64,000 nt of DNA. Origin: Pseudonocardia humida. Its GTDB lineage: Bacteria > Actinomycetota > Actinomycetes > Mycobacteriales > Pseudonocardiaceae. The stretch covers positions 1 to 64,000 of the forward strand of contig NZ_JAGSOV010000057.1 in the NCBI RefSeq assembly GCF_023898865.1, written 5' to 3'. Within the stretch, counting starts at the first letter, position 1; each line of letters starts with the position of its first letter. The position numbers were made by a program, and so were the translations under genes. This document shows positions 36,406 through 47,640 of the stretch, piece by piece. The notes under the pieces are model-generated. The model did no database searches and had not been told where the DNA came from. It was given only the letters and a program-made list of their open reading frames with translations.

Positions 36406-37494
36406 CTACGACGGGGTCGTCGTGAGCAGGTCGTTGGTGAACCAGTCGGCCGGCTCCAGCCCGGCGGGCACCAGCCCGACCCGCGCGGACTCGTCGTATA
36501 TCCGTTCCCAGCGCTCCGGCACCGTGCGCAGCAGGTCGCCGTTGGCCTGCCAGCTGGCGATGTAGTCGCGCAGGGTGGCCTTGGCCAGCTCCGGCTGCCC
36601 CAGGATGGGGATGTCGTAGTGCGTGCCGAGCTGCTCCAGCGTGCGGTCCAGCGACTCGTCCTCGATCACCGTCTGCATCGCGGCCCGGATGGCGCGCAGG
36701 TAGCGGGCCACCGCGTCGCGCCGGGCGGGGTCGGCCAGCGCGCGCTGCGAGGCGATGTACATCTGGGTGCCGGAGGCCGTCGAGTCGAACGGGTCGAGCA
36801 CCACCGCGTCGGGTTCCTGCTGCTGCAGCAGGATCGCGTTGTCCATCGTGTCGACGTAGGCGTCCACGCGACCGTTGCGGACGTTGTCGAGCACGCCGGG
36901 GCCGAGCGCGACGGTCTGCTTGCGCACGTCGCTCTCGGCCACCCCGCCCGCGGCGGCGAGCGTGTCGACCAGGGCCTCGCTGGCCCCGCCGAGCGAGGCC
37001 AGCCCGACCACCCGTCCGCGCAGGTCGGCGGGGGTGCGCACCGGGTCGTCGGCCAGCGACACCACGCGCAGCGTCGAGCGCTGCGACGGCTGGGCCACGG
37101 CGGTCACCGCGTCGCCGCGCCCGCCGATGGCCGCCATCGCCTCGCTGTCGCCGATGCGGGTGACCAGCCCGGTGCCGCCGAGCACGTTCTGGATCGCGCC
37201 TGCCGAGCCCTGGACGTACTGGAACTCGACCCGCAGCCCTTCGCGCTCGAACAGCCCGGTGATGTCGGCGATCATCTCCGGCGTGTAGGTGAGGCTCTGG
37301 ATCGGCACGACGTTGATGAACGTCACCGGGAACAGGACCGGCCGATCGGCCGTGGCCCGGGCCGGGGAGGCCCCGCCGCAGCCGGCCAGCACCACGGCCA
37401 GCGCGGCGGCCGACGCCGCCCACCCGGTTCGACGACGGACCGGGGCGTGGTCGCGGGGGACCGGACGAAGCACCATCGCGTCGGGGGAGCGCAT
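36406..37494 (-). CDS. ABC transporter substrate-binding lipoprotein, NMT1/SsuA-like
   Basis: A 362-residue binding protein. The long N-terminal region ends in the lipobox VVLAGC with the lipid-carrying Cys at residue 39; a start at residue 7 would give a more usual signal peptide. NVVPIQSLTYTPEMIADITG and the GLRVEFQYVQGSAGAIQNVL segment match NMT1/THI5-like proteins that bind sulfonates, nitrate or thiamine precursors. No permease or ATPase gene is nearby, so it is an orphan. GAGGAGG precedes the start. The 270 bases upstream carry an interrupted repeat CGGATG-N10-CATCCG (37636-37657) of unknown role. Confidence 0.82.
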   Translation of the reverse strand: MRSPDAMVLRPVPRDHAPVRRRTGWAASAAALAVVLAGCGGASPARATADRPVLFPVTFINVVPIQSLTYTPEMIADITGLFEREGLRVEFQYVQGSAGAIQNVLGGTGLVTRIGDSEAMAAIGGRGDAVTAVAQPSQRSTLRVVSLADDPVRTPADLRGRVVGLASLGGASEALVDTLAAAGGVAESDVRKQTVALGPGVLDNVRNGRVDAYVDTMDNAILLQQQEPDAVVLDPFDSTASGTQMYIASQRALADPARRDAVARYLRAIRAAMQTVIEDESLDRTLEQLGTHYDIPILGQPELAKATLRDYIASWQANGDLLRTVPERWERIYDESARVGLVPAGLEPADWFTNDLLTTTPS

Positions 37495-37766
37495 CGGTGC
37501 GACCTCCTCTCTGCGCGGCAGCGGTGCGGCGCGAGGGTGATCGAATGATCGCCGGAGGGGTAGGAGTGGTGATCCGCGCGACACCACGGACCATTGACGG
37601 TCGTCCTGCACCGTGCGTGGCGGCCCGCGCCGCGACGGATGTCGCAATCCGCATCCGCCGCTCGGGCGGACGGGCTGCCCACCTCGACCGATGGTCGGGT
37701 GACGGTCGTCTCCGCCGCCACGGCGACGGCGTGGTGATTGCGCGCGCAAGGTGGCTGCGATGTCGG

Positions 37767-39065
37767 CTATCGGGTGATGTTCGGCCGGCCCCGGAGCGTC
37801 GTGCCGCGAAGGGCGACAGCAGGATCACCGGCAGTGACGACACGGGATCCGCTGCCGTGCCAGTGCACGATGTCCAGCGCGACCGCCACGGCCACGCTGT
37901 TCTCCCGGATCGGCCGGGGCAGCAGCTCGTCGGCGCGGGCGAGGCGGCGCAGCAGGGTGTTGCGGTGGGTGTAGAGCGCCGCGGCGGCCTGCGCGGCGTG
38001 GCAGCGGGCGTGGATGTAGGTGCGCACGGTGCGGCGCAGCTCGGGTGGGGCGGTGGCGAGGTCGCCGAGGGTGTCGGTGACGAAGCGGTCGGCGGCCTCG
38101 GGGTCGGTGGTGGCCAGCGAGACCAGCTGCACGGCGTCGAACGCGGCGACGCGCTGGTCGGAGCGCAGGCGGGCGATCAGGCGCTGGGTGGTGAGGGCAT
38201 CGAGGTGGCTGCGGCGGAAGCCCTCCACGCCGTGGGCGGTCGGGCCGAGGGCCACGCGGACGCCGGGCAGCCCGGCGAGTGCGGCGTGCAGGCCGTCGGT
38301 GGACGGGGGACGGCCGGGAATCCAGGCCCAGACGGTGGCGGCGCGGGCGACCACGGCGAGCGGGCGCGCGGTCCGGTCCGGGCCGGCCAGCGCCTCGGCG
38401 GCGCGTTCGAGGTCGGCGAGGTCGGAGTCGTCGGTGTCGTTCCAGACGACCGCGGCGGTGTGCGAGCGGTCGAGCCGGTAGCCCAGCCGGGCCGACGCGC
38501 GGTCCGGGGTGATGGGTGCGCCGTCGAGCACGAGGGAGACCACCTCCCGCCGGTCGGCGTGGGTGCCCCCGGCGATGGCGTCGCGCTCGGAGCGCATCTG
38601 CGCCGAGATCGCCGCAACGGTGGCGTCGACCAGCCCGGCGATCGAGCGCGACGAGACGTCGAGCAGCTCGCGCAGCTCGTCGGGGTCGGAGGTGAGGGTG
38701 AACGCGACCGACATCCAACGCAGCCAGGCCGCGTTCTGGCCCTGCCGGTAGGCGTGCAGGACCGACTCGTCGAGCCCGCGGCGGACCAGGTCGCGGGCGA
38801 TGCCGGGGGTGTCCGGACCGATGCTCGCCGGCACCGGCGCGCCCGGGTCGCGCTGGTTGGACAGCGCCCAGTGCCGCAGGCTCGAGCGCAGCGTCCGCCG
38901 GATGGCCGCGTTGAGCACGGGGTCGTCGGCGACCTGGCGCATGCCCGGACCGGCCAGGGTGGAGTCCTCGATCTCGGTGAGCCACTCCGGCGGGGCGTCC
39001 AGCGCGATCTCGGCCCCGCGGCGCAGCAGCCTGCGGATCGGTTCGGCGGGGCGCGTCCAGGCCAC
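37767..39065 (-). CDS. PucR-family transcriptional regulator
   Basis: A 432-residue regulator with the C-terminal PucR helix-turn-helix (LRRTVRTYIHARCHAAQAAA, then ALYTHRNTLLRRLARADELL). The central part (about 160-300) resembles the CdaR GGDEF-like domain (SARLGYRLDRSHTAAVVWND), and the N-terminus is helical. The start is uncertain: GTG at 39065 gives VAWTRPAEPI, while a GTG about 33 bases upstream is also open. It is divergent from the P450 gene across 160 bases, which makes that P450 group a possible target; it also lies upstream of the orphan binding-protein gene. Confidence 0.82.
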   Translation of the reverse strand: MAWTRPAEPIRRLLRRGAEIALDAPPEWLTEIEDSTLAGPGMRQVADDPVLNAAIRRTLRSSLRHWALSNQRDPGAPVPASIGPDTPGIARDLVRRGLDESVLHAYRQGQNAAWLRWMSVAFTLTSDPDELRELLDVSSRSIAGLVDATVAAISAQMRSERDAIAGGTHADRREVVSLVLDGAPITPDRASARLGYRLDRSHTAAVVWNDTDDSDLADLERAAEALAGPDRTARPLAVVARAATVWAWIPGRPPSTDGLHAALAGLPGVRVALGPTAHGVEGFRRSHLDALTTQRLIARLRSDQRVAAFDAVQLVSLATTDPEAADRFVTDTLGDLATAPPELRRTVRTYIHARCHAAQAAAALYTHRNTLLRRLARADELLPRPIRENSVAVAVALDIVHWHGSGSRVVTAGDPAVALRGTTLRGRPNITR

Positions 39066-39225
39066 CGGACCACGGTACGCAGGTGGTGCGAACCGCACCA
39101 GCACCGGGCGCAAACCGGTGCGCGACGCCCTTGGAGCCGGTCGGTGCGGTGGCCACGATGGACGGCGACACCATCGACGACACCGATGGCGACACCGATG
39201 ACGACGGCGAGCGGGGGAGCGGGCG

Positions 39226-40554
<1,329 letters not shown>

Positions 40555-40612
40555 TCCCACCGAGCCCCTGAACTCGGTGGCGCCGAGGTGGGGGCGGTCG
40601 GAGGATCGGTCG

Positions 40613-41371
40613 ATGGGCACGTACGAGGACCTGGTCGCCGAGGGCGCGGCCGCGCCGGTCGAGGGCTGGGACTTCTCCTGGCTCGAGGGCCGGGCCACCG
40701 AGCAGCGGCCCTCGTGGGGCTACCAGCGCACGATCGCCGACCGGCTGCCGCGGGTGGCGGCCGCGCTGGACGTGCAGACCGGCGGCGGTGAAGTGCTGGC
40801 CGGGGTGCCGGCCTACCCGCCGGTCATGGTGGCCACCGAGGGCTGGCCCCCGAACGCGGCGCGGGCGGCCCGGCTGCTGCGACCCCGCGGGGTCGCCGTG
40901 GTCGCGGTGGCCGACGCGCCGGCGTTCCCGTTCGCCGACGCCCGGTTCGACCTGGTGACCAGCCGGCACCCGGTGCGGCCGTGGTGGGCTGAGATCGCCA
41001 GGGTGCTGCGCCCAGGCGGGCGCTACCTGGCCCAGCACGTGGGTCCGGCGAGCATGCTCGACCTGATCGAGTGGATGCGGGGGCCGCTGCCGGCGGTCGA
41101 CCGGCACGACCGCGACCCCGAGGTCGAGGCCGCGCAGGCCCGGGCGGCCGGGCTGGAGGTGCTCGACGTCCGCTGCGAGCGGCTGCGGGTCGAGTTCTTC
41201 GACATCGCGGCCGTCGTGCACCTGCTGCGCAAGGTGATCTGGTGGGTGCCCGACTTCGACGTCGAGCGCGACGACCGGCAGCTGCGCGGCCTGCACGACC
41301 GCATCCGCACCGACGGCTCGTTCGTCGCCTGGTCGAGCCGCGTGCTGATCGAGGCGCGCCGGCCCGGCTGA
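40613..41371 (+). CDS. Class I SAM-dependent methyltransferase-like protein
   Basis: A 252-residue protein. ALDVQTGGGEVLAGVPAYPP sits where class I methyltransferases bind SAM (D-x-G-x-G-like, here DVQTGGG). FADARFDLVTSRHPVRPWW and ARVLRPGGRYLAQHVGP are post-I motifs. A GGAGGA ribosome site precedes the ATG. The following part, FFDIAAVVHLLRKVIWWVPD, is typical of the SAM-methyltransferases near aminoglycoside/secondary metabolism genes but does not identify the substrate. It follows the P450 gene by 58 bases. Confidence 0.82.
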   Translation: MGTYEDLVAEGAAAPVEGWDFSWLEGRATEQRPSWGYQRTIADRLPRVAAALDVQTGGGEVLAGVPAYPPVMVATEGWPPNAARAARLLRPRGVAVVAVADAPAFPFADARFDLVTSRHPVRPWWAEIARVLRPGGRYLAQHVGPASMLDLIEWMRGPLPAVDRHDRDPEVEAAQARAAGLEVLDVRCERLRVEFFDIAAVVHLLRKVIWWVPDFDVERDDRQLRGLHDRIRTDGSFVAWSSRVLIEARRPG

Positions 41372-41381
41372 ACCGGCCGGG

Positions 41382-42125
41382 TCAGCCCCGGCCGATGAAG
41401 GGCATCGCCGTGGCGGTGATCGTCAGGAACTGGACGTTGGCGTCGAGGGGGAGCCCGGCCATGTAGCGGACGGCGTCGGCGACGTGCACCGGGTCGAACG
41501 TGGGCTCGGGGCGCACCGAGCCGTCGGCCTGCCGGGCGCCGGTGGCGATGCCTGCGGTCATGTCGGTGGCGGCGTTGCCGATGTCGATCTGGCCGCAGGC
41601 GATGCCGAACGGGCGCCCGTCGAGCGAGAGCGACTTCGTCAGGCCGGTGATCGCGTGCTTGGTGGCGGTGTAGGCGATGCTGCCCGGGCGCGGCGCGTGC
41701 GCGGAGATCGAGCCGTTGTTGATGATGCGGCCGCCGCCGGGCCGCTGGGCGCGCATCACCGCGAACGCCTCGCGGGCGCACAGGAACGAGCCGGTCAGGT
41801 TGGTGTCGACGGTGGCCAGCCACGCGTCGACGCCGATCTCGTCGGGGGTGCCTGCCGGGCCGAAGCCGCCGGCGTTGTTGACCAGCAGGTCGAGCCGGCT
41901 CCAGCGGTCGACGACGGCGCCGAAGAGCGCGGCGACCGAGGCGGGGTCCGCGACGTCGGTGGGCACCGGGAGCGCGGCGTCGTCGTGGCCCTGCGCGGTC
42001 GCGGCCAGCGGCTCGGCCCGCCGGCCCGCGAGGCCGACGCGCCAGCCGTCGGCGAGCAGGGCGGCGGCGATCACGCGGCCCAGTCCGCTGCCGGCACCGG
42101 TGACGATCGCGACGGGGTCGGGCAC
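41382..42125 (-). CDS. Short-chain dehydrogenase/reductase
   Basis: A 247-residue classical SDR. The NAD(P) motif is [12 protein letters not shown] (residues 9-20), NNAG is present in [11 protein letters not shown], and the catalytic Ser, Tyr, Lys are in NNGSISAH and YTATKHAI. It acts as a cytoplasmic oxidoreductase of unknown substrate. The GTG start has GGAGGAG upstream. It converges on the methyltransferase gene with 10 bases between stops. Confidence 0.9.
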   Translation of the reverse strand: MPDPVAIVTGAGSGLGRVIAAALLADGWRVGLAGRRAEPLAATAQGHDDAALPVPTDVADPASVAALFGAVVDRWSRLDLLVNNAGGFGPAGTPDEIGVDAWLATVDTNLTGSFLCAREAFAVMRAQRPGGGRIINNGSISAHAPRPGSIAYTATKHAITGLTKSLSLDGRPFGIACGQIDIGNAATDMTAGIATGARQADGSVRPEPTFDPVHVADAVRYMAGLPLDANVQFLTITATAMPFIGRG

Positions 42126-42201
42126 GGGGTCTCCTCCGGTTCGGGCGGCTGTGCACCCCGATCCTGCGTGAGCGCGCCCGCGCCCGCCTCGCGGGGGCGC
42201 G

Positions 42202-44949
42202 TCAGAGGGTGCGCAGACCGATGCCGCACGCGGCGAGCACCTCGGGCAGCACGGAGACGGTGAAGCGGTCGTAGTCCTTCTCGTCCTCGTCCAGCTCCGA
42301 CCACGGCACGAGCCACGGCGAGGCGAACCGGGCGGGGGCGCGGGCGGCCAGCGTCCAGCCGCTCTGCAGGCGCTCGGCGGTGTAGCGGCCGTGCTCCATC
42401 TCGGCGAGGAACTCGCGCTGGTCCGCGGTCACCGTCGACGGCCAACCGGTGGGCAGCGGGCCGGGGGCGCCGGGGTCGATGCGCAGCCCGACCGCGGCCA
42501 GCTTCGTGGTGATGTCGTCGACCACGGCCCGGTTGGACTCGCGCAGCCACGGGGAGAGCTTCGACCACGGCCGCATCGAGGGGTCGTTGATGGCGCGCCG
42601 GTCGCGGCGGCGGGCGGTGTAGCGGCGGTGCAGCTCCTCGGCGATCCCGTCGCGCTCGTCGGCCGGGCCGGGCCAGCGGCCCGGGTGCAGGAACGCGCGC
42701 ACGGTCGTCCGGTCGACCGGCAGCGGGACGACGCCCACGGCCCCGTTGAGCAGGGTGCGGGCCAGGTCGGGGCCACCGGGGAGCTGGACCCAGCCGACGG
42801 TGGCGCCGATGGCGCGGGCCAGCAGCACCTCGTCGGTCGCCGCCCCGGGCAGCACGAGGACGCGGACCGAGGCGGCGGCATGCCGCGCCCGGACGGCGGC
42901 CCCGAGCAGGTCCAGCAGGCGGGTGCGGCCGCGACGGTGGTCGTCGCCGGCGACGGCCGCCACCCCCGTCCCGAACCCGGCCGCATCCTGGGCCGTGCCG
43001 GTGGCGAAGACCCGTGGCGGGTCGAGCCGCTGGTCCAGGGCGGTGGTGAGCAGGTGGTGGGCCTGCTCGTCGAGCTGGTCCGGGTCGCCCAGCAGCACGA
43101 CCGGGCGGTCGCCGACGTCGAGTCCGCCCGCGGGCGGCAGGGCCCGTCGCGCGTCGGTGTCGCCGAGCACCGCGCGTCGCAGCAGGACGAGGCGGTCGAC
43201 GTCGTCGGTGGGGTCGACGGCGCGGTGGTCGCGGCCGAGCAGCGCGGCGTCGGTGCGCAGGCGGGCGACCTCGCACCACACCTCGAACGCGCGGTCGGAC
43301 TCGCCCAGCGCGTCGGCCGCGGCGCGCAGCGCGGTCGGGTCGGTGAAGTCGATCCGCAGGCCGGCGCGGACGAGCGCGGCCGGGCGCTCGACCCCCAGCG
43401 CGTGCAGCAGCGCCAGCTCGGGGGAGTCGACCGGGACGAGCGCGCTGCGGCGCAGCGGCGCGCCCCGGGACGCGGTGCGCTCCAGCAGCTCCTCCGCCTT
43501 CCCGGTCCAGCTCCGCCGGTCGGCCTCGTCCAGCGCGTTCCACGTCGCGACGCTGCTCCGCGCCGGCACCGGACCGCGGGGCTCGGCCTCGAACAGGGCG
43601 CGGCCCAACCGTGCGACGTCGCGGTTCGCGCGCAGGGCGGGCAGGGTGTAGGCCCGCTCGGGGGCGGGGTGGAGCCGCAGCGACGACAGCGTGTCGCGGC
43701 GCTGGCGGGCCTGCCGGGCGATCTCCTCGCCGAACGGGTTGGACGCGGACTCGGTGACCAGCGCGACCGGCACCGGCGGGCCGAAATGGCGGGCCAGGGT
43801 CAGCGCGATGCCACCGCCCGCGAGGTCGGTCGGCACGGCCACGACCACCTGCCGCACCGGGCGGTAGCGGTGCAGGTGGCGGGTGGTGTCGGGGTCCAGC
43901 TCGACGGCCTGCGCGAGCTGGACCTCGAAGGGCTCCAGCTCGAGCAGCTGCAGCTCGCTGCCCAGCAGCCGGGCCAGCCCGGCGCAGCGCACCGCGGAGT
44001 CGGGGCCGAACACCGCGATGCGCGGCGGCGGGGCCCACGGCGCGTCGAGCAGCCGGACGCGCTGGCGGCGGTACAGCTCCAGCACGAACGCGTCCACCAG
44101 CGGGCCCGTCCCGAACAGCAGCACGGCCTCGCCGGGCTCGCCGGCGCGCGCGGGCGGTCGGTCGGGCACCAGGTCGAGCTCGTCGAGCACGTCGGTCGCG
44201 GTGAGCGTGGCGGCGTTGAACGTGTTGACCGCGACCCCGGTGCGCACGCCGCCCTGTTCGAGTGTGCCGGCCAGCCCCGGGTCGTCGACCTCGACGTGGA
44301 TGTCGCGCACGGGCGGGCCCAGGCCCAGCAGCGCGGCGGCGACCGCGGAGTTGCGGACCGTGTCGCCGGTGATCACCGCGACCTCGGCCGCCCGCGCGAC
44401 CGCCGCGGCGCGCAGGGACCCGGGGCCGGTCCCGTCGCCCACGACGGTGTGCACGAGCGGCCCGTCGATGCTCTCCAGGGCCTGCGGGTCGGGGTCGACG
44501 ACGACCACGACGTCGCGGCGCCACCACCGCCTGCGCCAGGCCCGCCGCCACGCCGGCCCGGTGTCGGCGCCGGCGGTGGACGCGGCGACCAGGGCCGCGG
44601 CCCGCTCACCCGCGCCGAACACCACCAGCGCCGGCCGCGCGGCGAACCGGACCAGCGCGCCGCCGATGCGGTCGCGGAACAGCACGAGCACCCCGCGGGC
44701 CAGCAGCAGGGGCGCGAGCAGCGCGGCGACCCACAGCCACCACGGCGCCTGCGTGCCCTCGGGCAGGTCGACGTTGAGGGTGAACAGTCGCGCTCCCCGG
44801 TAGAGCGCCTCGGGCCAGGACAGGGTGCGCGGGTCGTCGGTGAGCTGGCGGAGGTTCAGGTAGCCGGACACACCGGTCGCGTAGACGGCGCCCGTGAGCG
44901 CGACCCACAGTGCGGCTCGCCGCCGGCCCGCACCCGGTCCGTGCGCCAT
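42202..44949 (-). CDS. Membrane-anchored TrkA/RCK-like protein with C-terminal RyR domain
   Basis: A 915-residue protein. Two hydrophobic helices lie near the N-terminus ([17 protein letters not shown] and [20 protein letters not shown]). Next is a Rossmann/RCK-type segment ([49 protein letters not shown]) and a second, weaker one ([19 protein letters not shown]). The middle 300 residues are not recognised. The last 130 residues match bacterial RyR domains: [38 protein letters not shown] (851 on), and [23 protein letters not shown] parts bind nucleotides or NAD and gate ion flux in Trk/Kch proteins; bacterial RyR domains are predicted ligand-binding modules in conflict and signalling systems. 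Only two helices are visible, too few for a full K+ channel subunit. The ATG at 44949 has GGGGAAGG 8 bases upstream. A SLOG-type gene lies 1.9 kb away. Confidence 0.75.
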   Translation of the reverse strand: MAHGPGAGRRRAALWVALTGAVYATGVSGYLNLRQLTDDPRTLSWPEALYRGARLFTLNVDLPEGTQAPWWLWVAALLAPLLLARGVLVLFRDRIGGALVRFAARPALVVFGAGERAAALVAASTAGADTGPAWRRAWRRRWWRRDVVVVVDPDPQALESIDGPLVHTVVGDGTGPGSLRAAAVARAAEVAVITGDTVRNSAVAAALLGLGPPVRDIHVEVDDPGLAGTLEQGGVRTGVAVNTFNAATLTATDVLDELDLVPDRPPARAGEPGEAVLLFGTGPLVDAFVLELYRRQRVRLLDAPWAPPPRIAVFGPDSAVRCAGLARLLGSELQLLELEPFEVQLAQAVELDPDTTRHLHRYRPVRQVVVAVPTDLAGGGIALTLARHFGPPVPVALVTESASNPFGEEIARQARQRRDTLSSLRLHPAPERAYTLPALRANRDVARLGRALFEAEPRGPVPARSSVATWNALDEADRRSWTGKAEELLERTASRGAPLRRSALVPVDSPELALLHALGVERPAALVRAGLRIDFTDPTALRAAADALGESDRAFEVWCEVARLRTDAALLGRDHRAVDPTDDVDRLVLLRRAVLGDTDARRALPPAGGLDVGDRPVVLLGDPDQLDEQAHHLLTTALDQRLDPPRVFATGTAQDAAGFGTGVAAVAGDDHRRGRTRLLDLLGAAVRARHAAASVRVLVLPGAATDEVLLARAIGATVGWVQLPGGPDLARTLLNGAVGVVPLPVDRTTVRAFLHPGRWPGPADERDGIAEELHRRYTARRRDRRAINDPSMRPWSKLSPWLRESNRAVVDDITTKLAAVGLRIDPGAPGPLPTGWPSTVTADQREFLAEMEHGRYTAERLQSGWTLAARAPARFASPWLVPWSELDEDEKDYDRFTVSVLPEVLAACGIGLRTL

Positions 44950-45185
44950 CGTCACCGCCTTCCCCGTCCGGCTGTGGACTGTGGTCGCCGGCGCACTCTC
45001 CGTCGTTACCCCGGCGACGTCGCGTGACCGAGCCCGCCCAGCATGCCGCGCGCGGCGCCCGCGCGGGGGCGGATCACCGAGGATCTCGACCGCGGCCCGG
45101 CGCCGTGGTGGTATGGGGTGCGCCCGGCTGCGGGCCGCACCGGCGACAGCACCGACGCTGCTGCTGCGGAGGGAGGCCCGGTCGG

Positions 45186-45584
45186 ATGGCCGATCAGATC
45201 CCGTTCGTCGACTACCTGGTCCTCGGCGACGAGCCGCACCTGGTGGCGCGGGAGTGCGCGGGCTGCGGCGCCCGCTACTTCGACCGCCGGATCGCCTGCG
45301 CGGCCTGCGGCACCCGCGACTTCAGCCCGGTGCCCGTCGCGCGGACCGGGGAGGTGCGGGCGTTCACGATCGTCACCTTCGCCGCGCCCGGGGTGCCGGT
45401 GCCGTTCGTGGCGGCGCTGGTGGACTGCGACGGCACGAGCGTGCGCGGCAACCTGGTCGGCGTGCCGCCCGACCCCGGGCACGTGCACCTGGGGATGAAG
45501 GTCGCGCTGACGACATACGTCGCGGGCACGGACGGGACCGGCGTGGACGCGGTCAACTACGGATTCGCACCGGTGGAGGCCTGA
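45186..45584 (+). CDS. Zn-ribbon OB-fold protein (DUF35 type), thiolase partner
   Basis: A 132-residue protein. An N-terminal zinc ribbon has C24, C27, C38 and C41 (ECAGC, IACAAC). An OB-fold follows, with the segment TGEVRAFTIVTFAAPGVPVP. Such proteins bind acyl-CoA and form complexes with thiolase-like enzymes. Here it lies directly before a thiolase gene with 2 bases between stop and start, so the two very probably work together. GGAGGGAGG precedes the ATG. Confidence 0.85.
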   Translation: MADQIPFVDYLVLGDEPHLVARECAGCGARYFDRRIACAACGTRDFSPVPVARTGEVRAFTIVTFAAPGVPVPFVAALVDCDGTSVRGNLVGVPPDPGHVHLGMKVALTTYVAGTDGTGVDAVNYGFAPVEA

Positions 45585-45586
45585 GC

Positions 45587-46786
45587 ATGTCCGACGAGCT
45601 GTGGATCCTCGGCATCCACATGACGAAGTTCGGCAAGCACCCCGACCTCGACCTGGTCGACCTGGCGGGTCGGGCCGCGCTGGCCGCGCTGGCCGACGGC
45701 GGGGTCGCCATGGCCGACATGCAGGTGCTGGCCGCTGGCAACCTGCTCGGCGGCGCGGGCAGCATCGGTCAGCAGGTGCAGAAGCAGATCGGGCAGACCG
45801 GCATCCCCGTCTACAACGTCCAGAACGCCTGCGCGACCGGGGCCACCGCGCTGCGCACGGTGTGCATGGCGATCAAGGCGGGCGAGGCCGACATGGGCCT
45901 GGCCGTCGGGGTGGAGAAGCTGTCCGGCGCGGGCCTGCTCGGCGCGCGCCCGCGCACCGAGCAGGAGGGACCGTGGCAGCGCTCGGGCCGCTTCGGCGCG
46001 GTCGCCCCGATCGACGGGTTCATCGGCACCGAGACGATGGCCGGCGTGTTCGCGCAGGTCGGCATGGAGTACGGGCACCGCTACGGCGGCACCGACTTCG
46101 AGCTGTTCGCGCGGATCAGCGAGAAGAACCACGCGCACTCCACGCTCAACCCGCTGGCCGCGTACTCGAAGCGGATGAGCCTGGAACAGATCATGAACGA
46201 CGTCATGATCGCCTACCCGAACACCCGCCCGATGTGCTCGGCGAACTGCGACGGCGCCGCGGCGGCCGTGGTGGTCAGCGGCGCGAAGCTGCGCACCCTG
46301 GACCCCGACCAGCGCCGCCGCGCGGTGCGGATCCGGGCGTCGGTGCTGACCTCGGACCCCTGGCAGGAGGCCTGCCAGGTGCTGCCCGACGTCAACACCC
46401 TCACGCGCAACGCCGCGACCCGGGCCTACGAGCAGGCCGGGGTCGGCCCGGAGGACCTCGACCTGGTGGAGCTGCACGACTGCTTCGCGACCGCGGAGCT
46501 GGTGCACTACGACAACCTGATGCTGTGCGAGCGGGGCGGCGCGGTCGACTTCTTCAACTCCGGGGCGACGTGGCGCGACGGGCGGATGCCGGTCAACGTC
46601 TCGGGGGGCCTGCAGTCCAAGGGCCACCCGATCGCCGCGACGGGCATCGCCAACGTCTGGGAGGTCGCCACCCACCTGCGCGACGAGGCGGGCCCGCGCC
46701 AGATCGAGGGCGCCCGGATCGGGCTCGCGCACGTCATCGGGCTGGGCTCGGCGTGCGGGGTGCACATCCTGGAGAAGGCCGCCTGA
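45587..46786 (+). CDS. Thiolase-family acyl-CoA acyltransferase (SCP-x type)
   Basis: A 399-residue thiolase. The catalytic Cys is C82 (NACATG). The later His and GHP motifs are in ELHDCFATAELVHYDNLML and GGLQSKGHPIAATGIA. The near C-terminal GLGSACGVHIL carries the second conserved Cys. It lacks the C-terminal SCP2 domain of SCP-x. With its DUF35 partner it could cleave or form 3-ketoacyl-CoA, for instance of steroid side chains or fatty acids. No other beta-oxidation gene lies beside it. Confidence 0.88.
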   Translation: MSDELWILGIHMTKFGKHPDLDLVDLAGRAALAALADGGVAMADMQVLAAGNLLGGAGSIGQQVQKQIGQTGIPVYNVQNACATGATALRTVCMAIKAGEADMGLAVGVEKLSGAGLLGARPRTEQEGPWQRSGRFGAVAPIDGFIGTETMAGVFAQVGMEYGHRYGGTDFELFARISEKNHAHSTLNPLAAYSKRMSLEQIMNDVMIAYPNTRPMCSANCDGAAAAVVVSGAKLRTLDPDQRRRAVRIRASVLTSDPWQEACQVLPDVNTLTRNAATRAYEQAGVGPEDLDLVELHDCFATAELVHYDNLMLCERGGAVDFFNSGATWRDGRMPVNVSGGLQSKGHPIAATGIANVWEVATHLRDEAGPRQIEGARIGLAHVIGLGSACGVHILEKAA

Positions 46787-46883
46787 GACCGCCGACCGCG
46801 ACCCCCGACCCGACCGCGTGGTGATCACGTCCGGGCCGTCGGCGCTGGCTACAGTTCGGGCCGGCGCGACGACGGGGGAGGGC

Positions 46884-47594
46884 ATGGGCGGCGACGGACC
46901 CGCGGTCCTGCGGGTCGCCCGGGTGCCCGACATCGCCGCGGTGCTCGCCGGCGCGGGCGTCCCGCTGGGCGTGCCGGTGCTCGTCCTGGTCGGCGGCGCG
47001 GGCGACATGGACGACGAGCACGAGCGCCTGCTCGGGGCCCTGCTGCGCGACGCGGTGCTCCCGGTGGTGGCCGGTCTGGGCGCGGCCGTCGTCGACGGGG
47101 CCACCGAGGTCGGGGTCATGCGGGCGGTCGGTCGGGCGCGGGCCGCGGCGGGCGCGGTGTTCCCGCTGATCGGGGTGGCGGCCGAGGGCACCGTCGTCGC
47201 CCCCGGCCACCCGCCGCCCAGCGCCGACGCGGTGGCCCTGGACCGCCACCACACCCACGCGGTGCTCGTGCCCGGCACGGCGTGGGGCGACGAGTCCCCC
47301 TGGCTGGCCGACGTGGCCGGCGCGGTCGCGGGAACGCGTCCGTCGGTGACGCTGCTGGCCAACGGCGGGGACATCGCCTACCTCGACCTGGAGCACAGCG
47401 TGGACCGCGGGCGTCCGGTCCTGCTGCTGGCCGGCACCGGCCGCACGGCCGACGCCGTGGCGACCGCGGGTCCGGGCAGCGACCCCCGCGCCCGCAGGGC
47501 CGCCGCGTCGCGGCTCGTCGCCGCGGTCGGGATCGACGACGCCGTCGCGGTCGGGGCGGCCGTGCGCCGGGCGCTGGGCGCACCCGCCGGCTGA
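46884..47594 (+). CDS. LSDAT-type SLOG domain protein (TRPM-like nucleotide sensor fold)
   Basis: A 236-residue single-domain protein. VPVLVLVGGAGDMDDEHERL is the first Rossmann strand and its GG loop. VVDGATEVGVMRAVGRAR is the DGxTxxGVM element. GVAAEGTVVAPG, HTHAVLVPGTAWGDESPWLA, TLLANGGDIAYLDLEHSV and LLLAGTGRTADA complete the pattern of the LSDAT branch of the SLOG superfamily, which includes the N-terminal regulatory region of TRPM channels. These domains are thought to bind nucleotides or NAD derivatives. The start at 46884 has GGGGGAGGG. A RyR-domain membrane protein lies close by. No effector domain is fused here. Confidence 0.75.
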   Translation: MGGDGPAVLRVARVPDIAAVLAGAGVPLGVPVLVLVGGAGDMDDEHERLLGALLRDAVLPVVAGLGAAVVDGATEVGVMRAVGRARAAAGAVFPLIGVAAEGTVVAPGHPPPSADAVALDRHHTHAVLVPGTAWGDESPWLADVAGAVAGTRPSVTLLANGGDIAYLDLEHSVDRGRPVLLLAGTGRTADAVATAGPGSDPRARRAAASRLVAAVGIDDAVAVGAAVRRALGAPAG

Positions 47595-47640
47595 TCGCCC
47601 CGCCCGCGCGTCGATACCGCCGCGCGTCGATACTGCGCCG

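Noticed and set aside
42202-44949. Calling the RyR-domain protein a plain Trk/Kch potassium channel subunit
   Set aside because: Only two hydrophobic helices are visible and no TVGYG-like selectivity filter is present.
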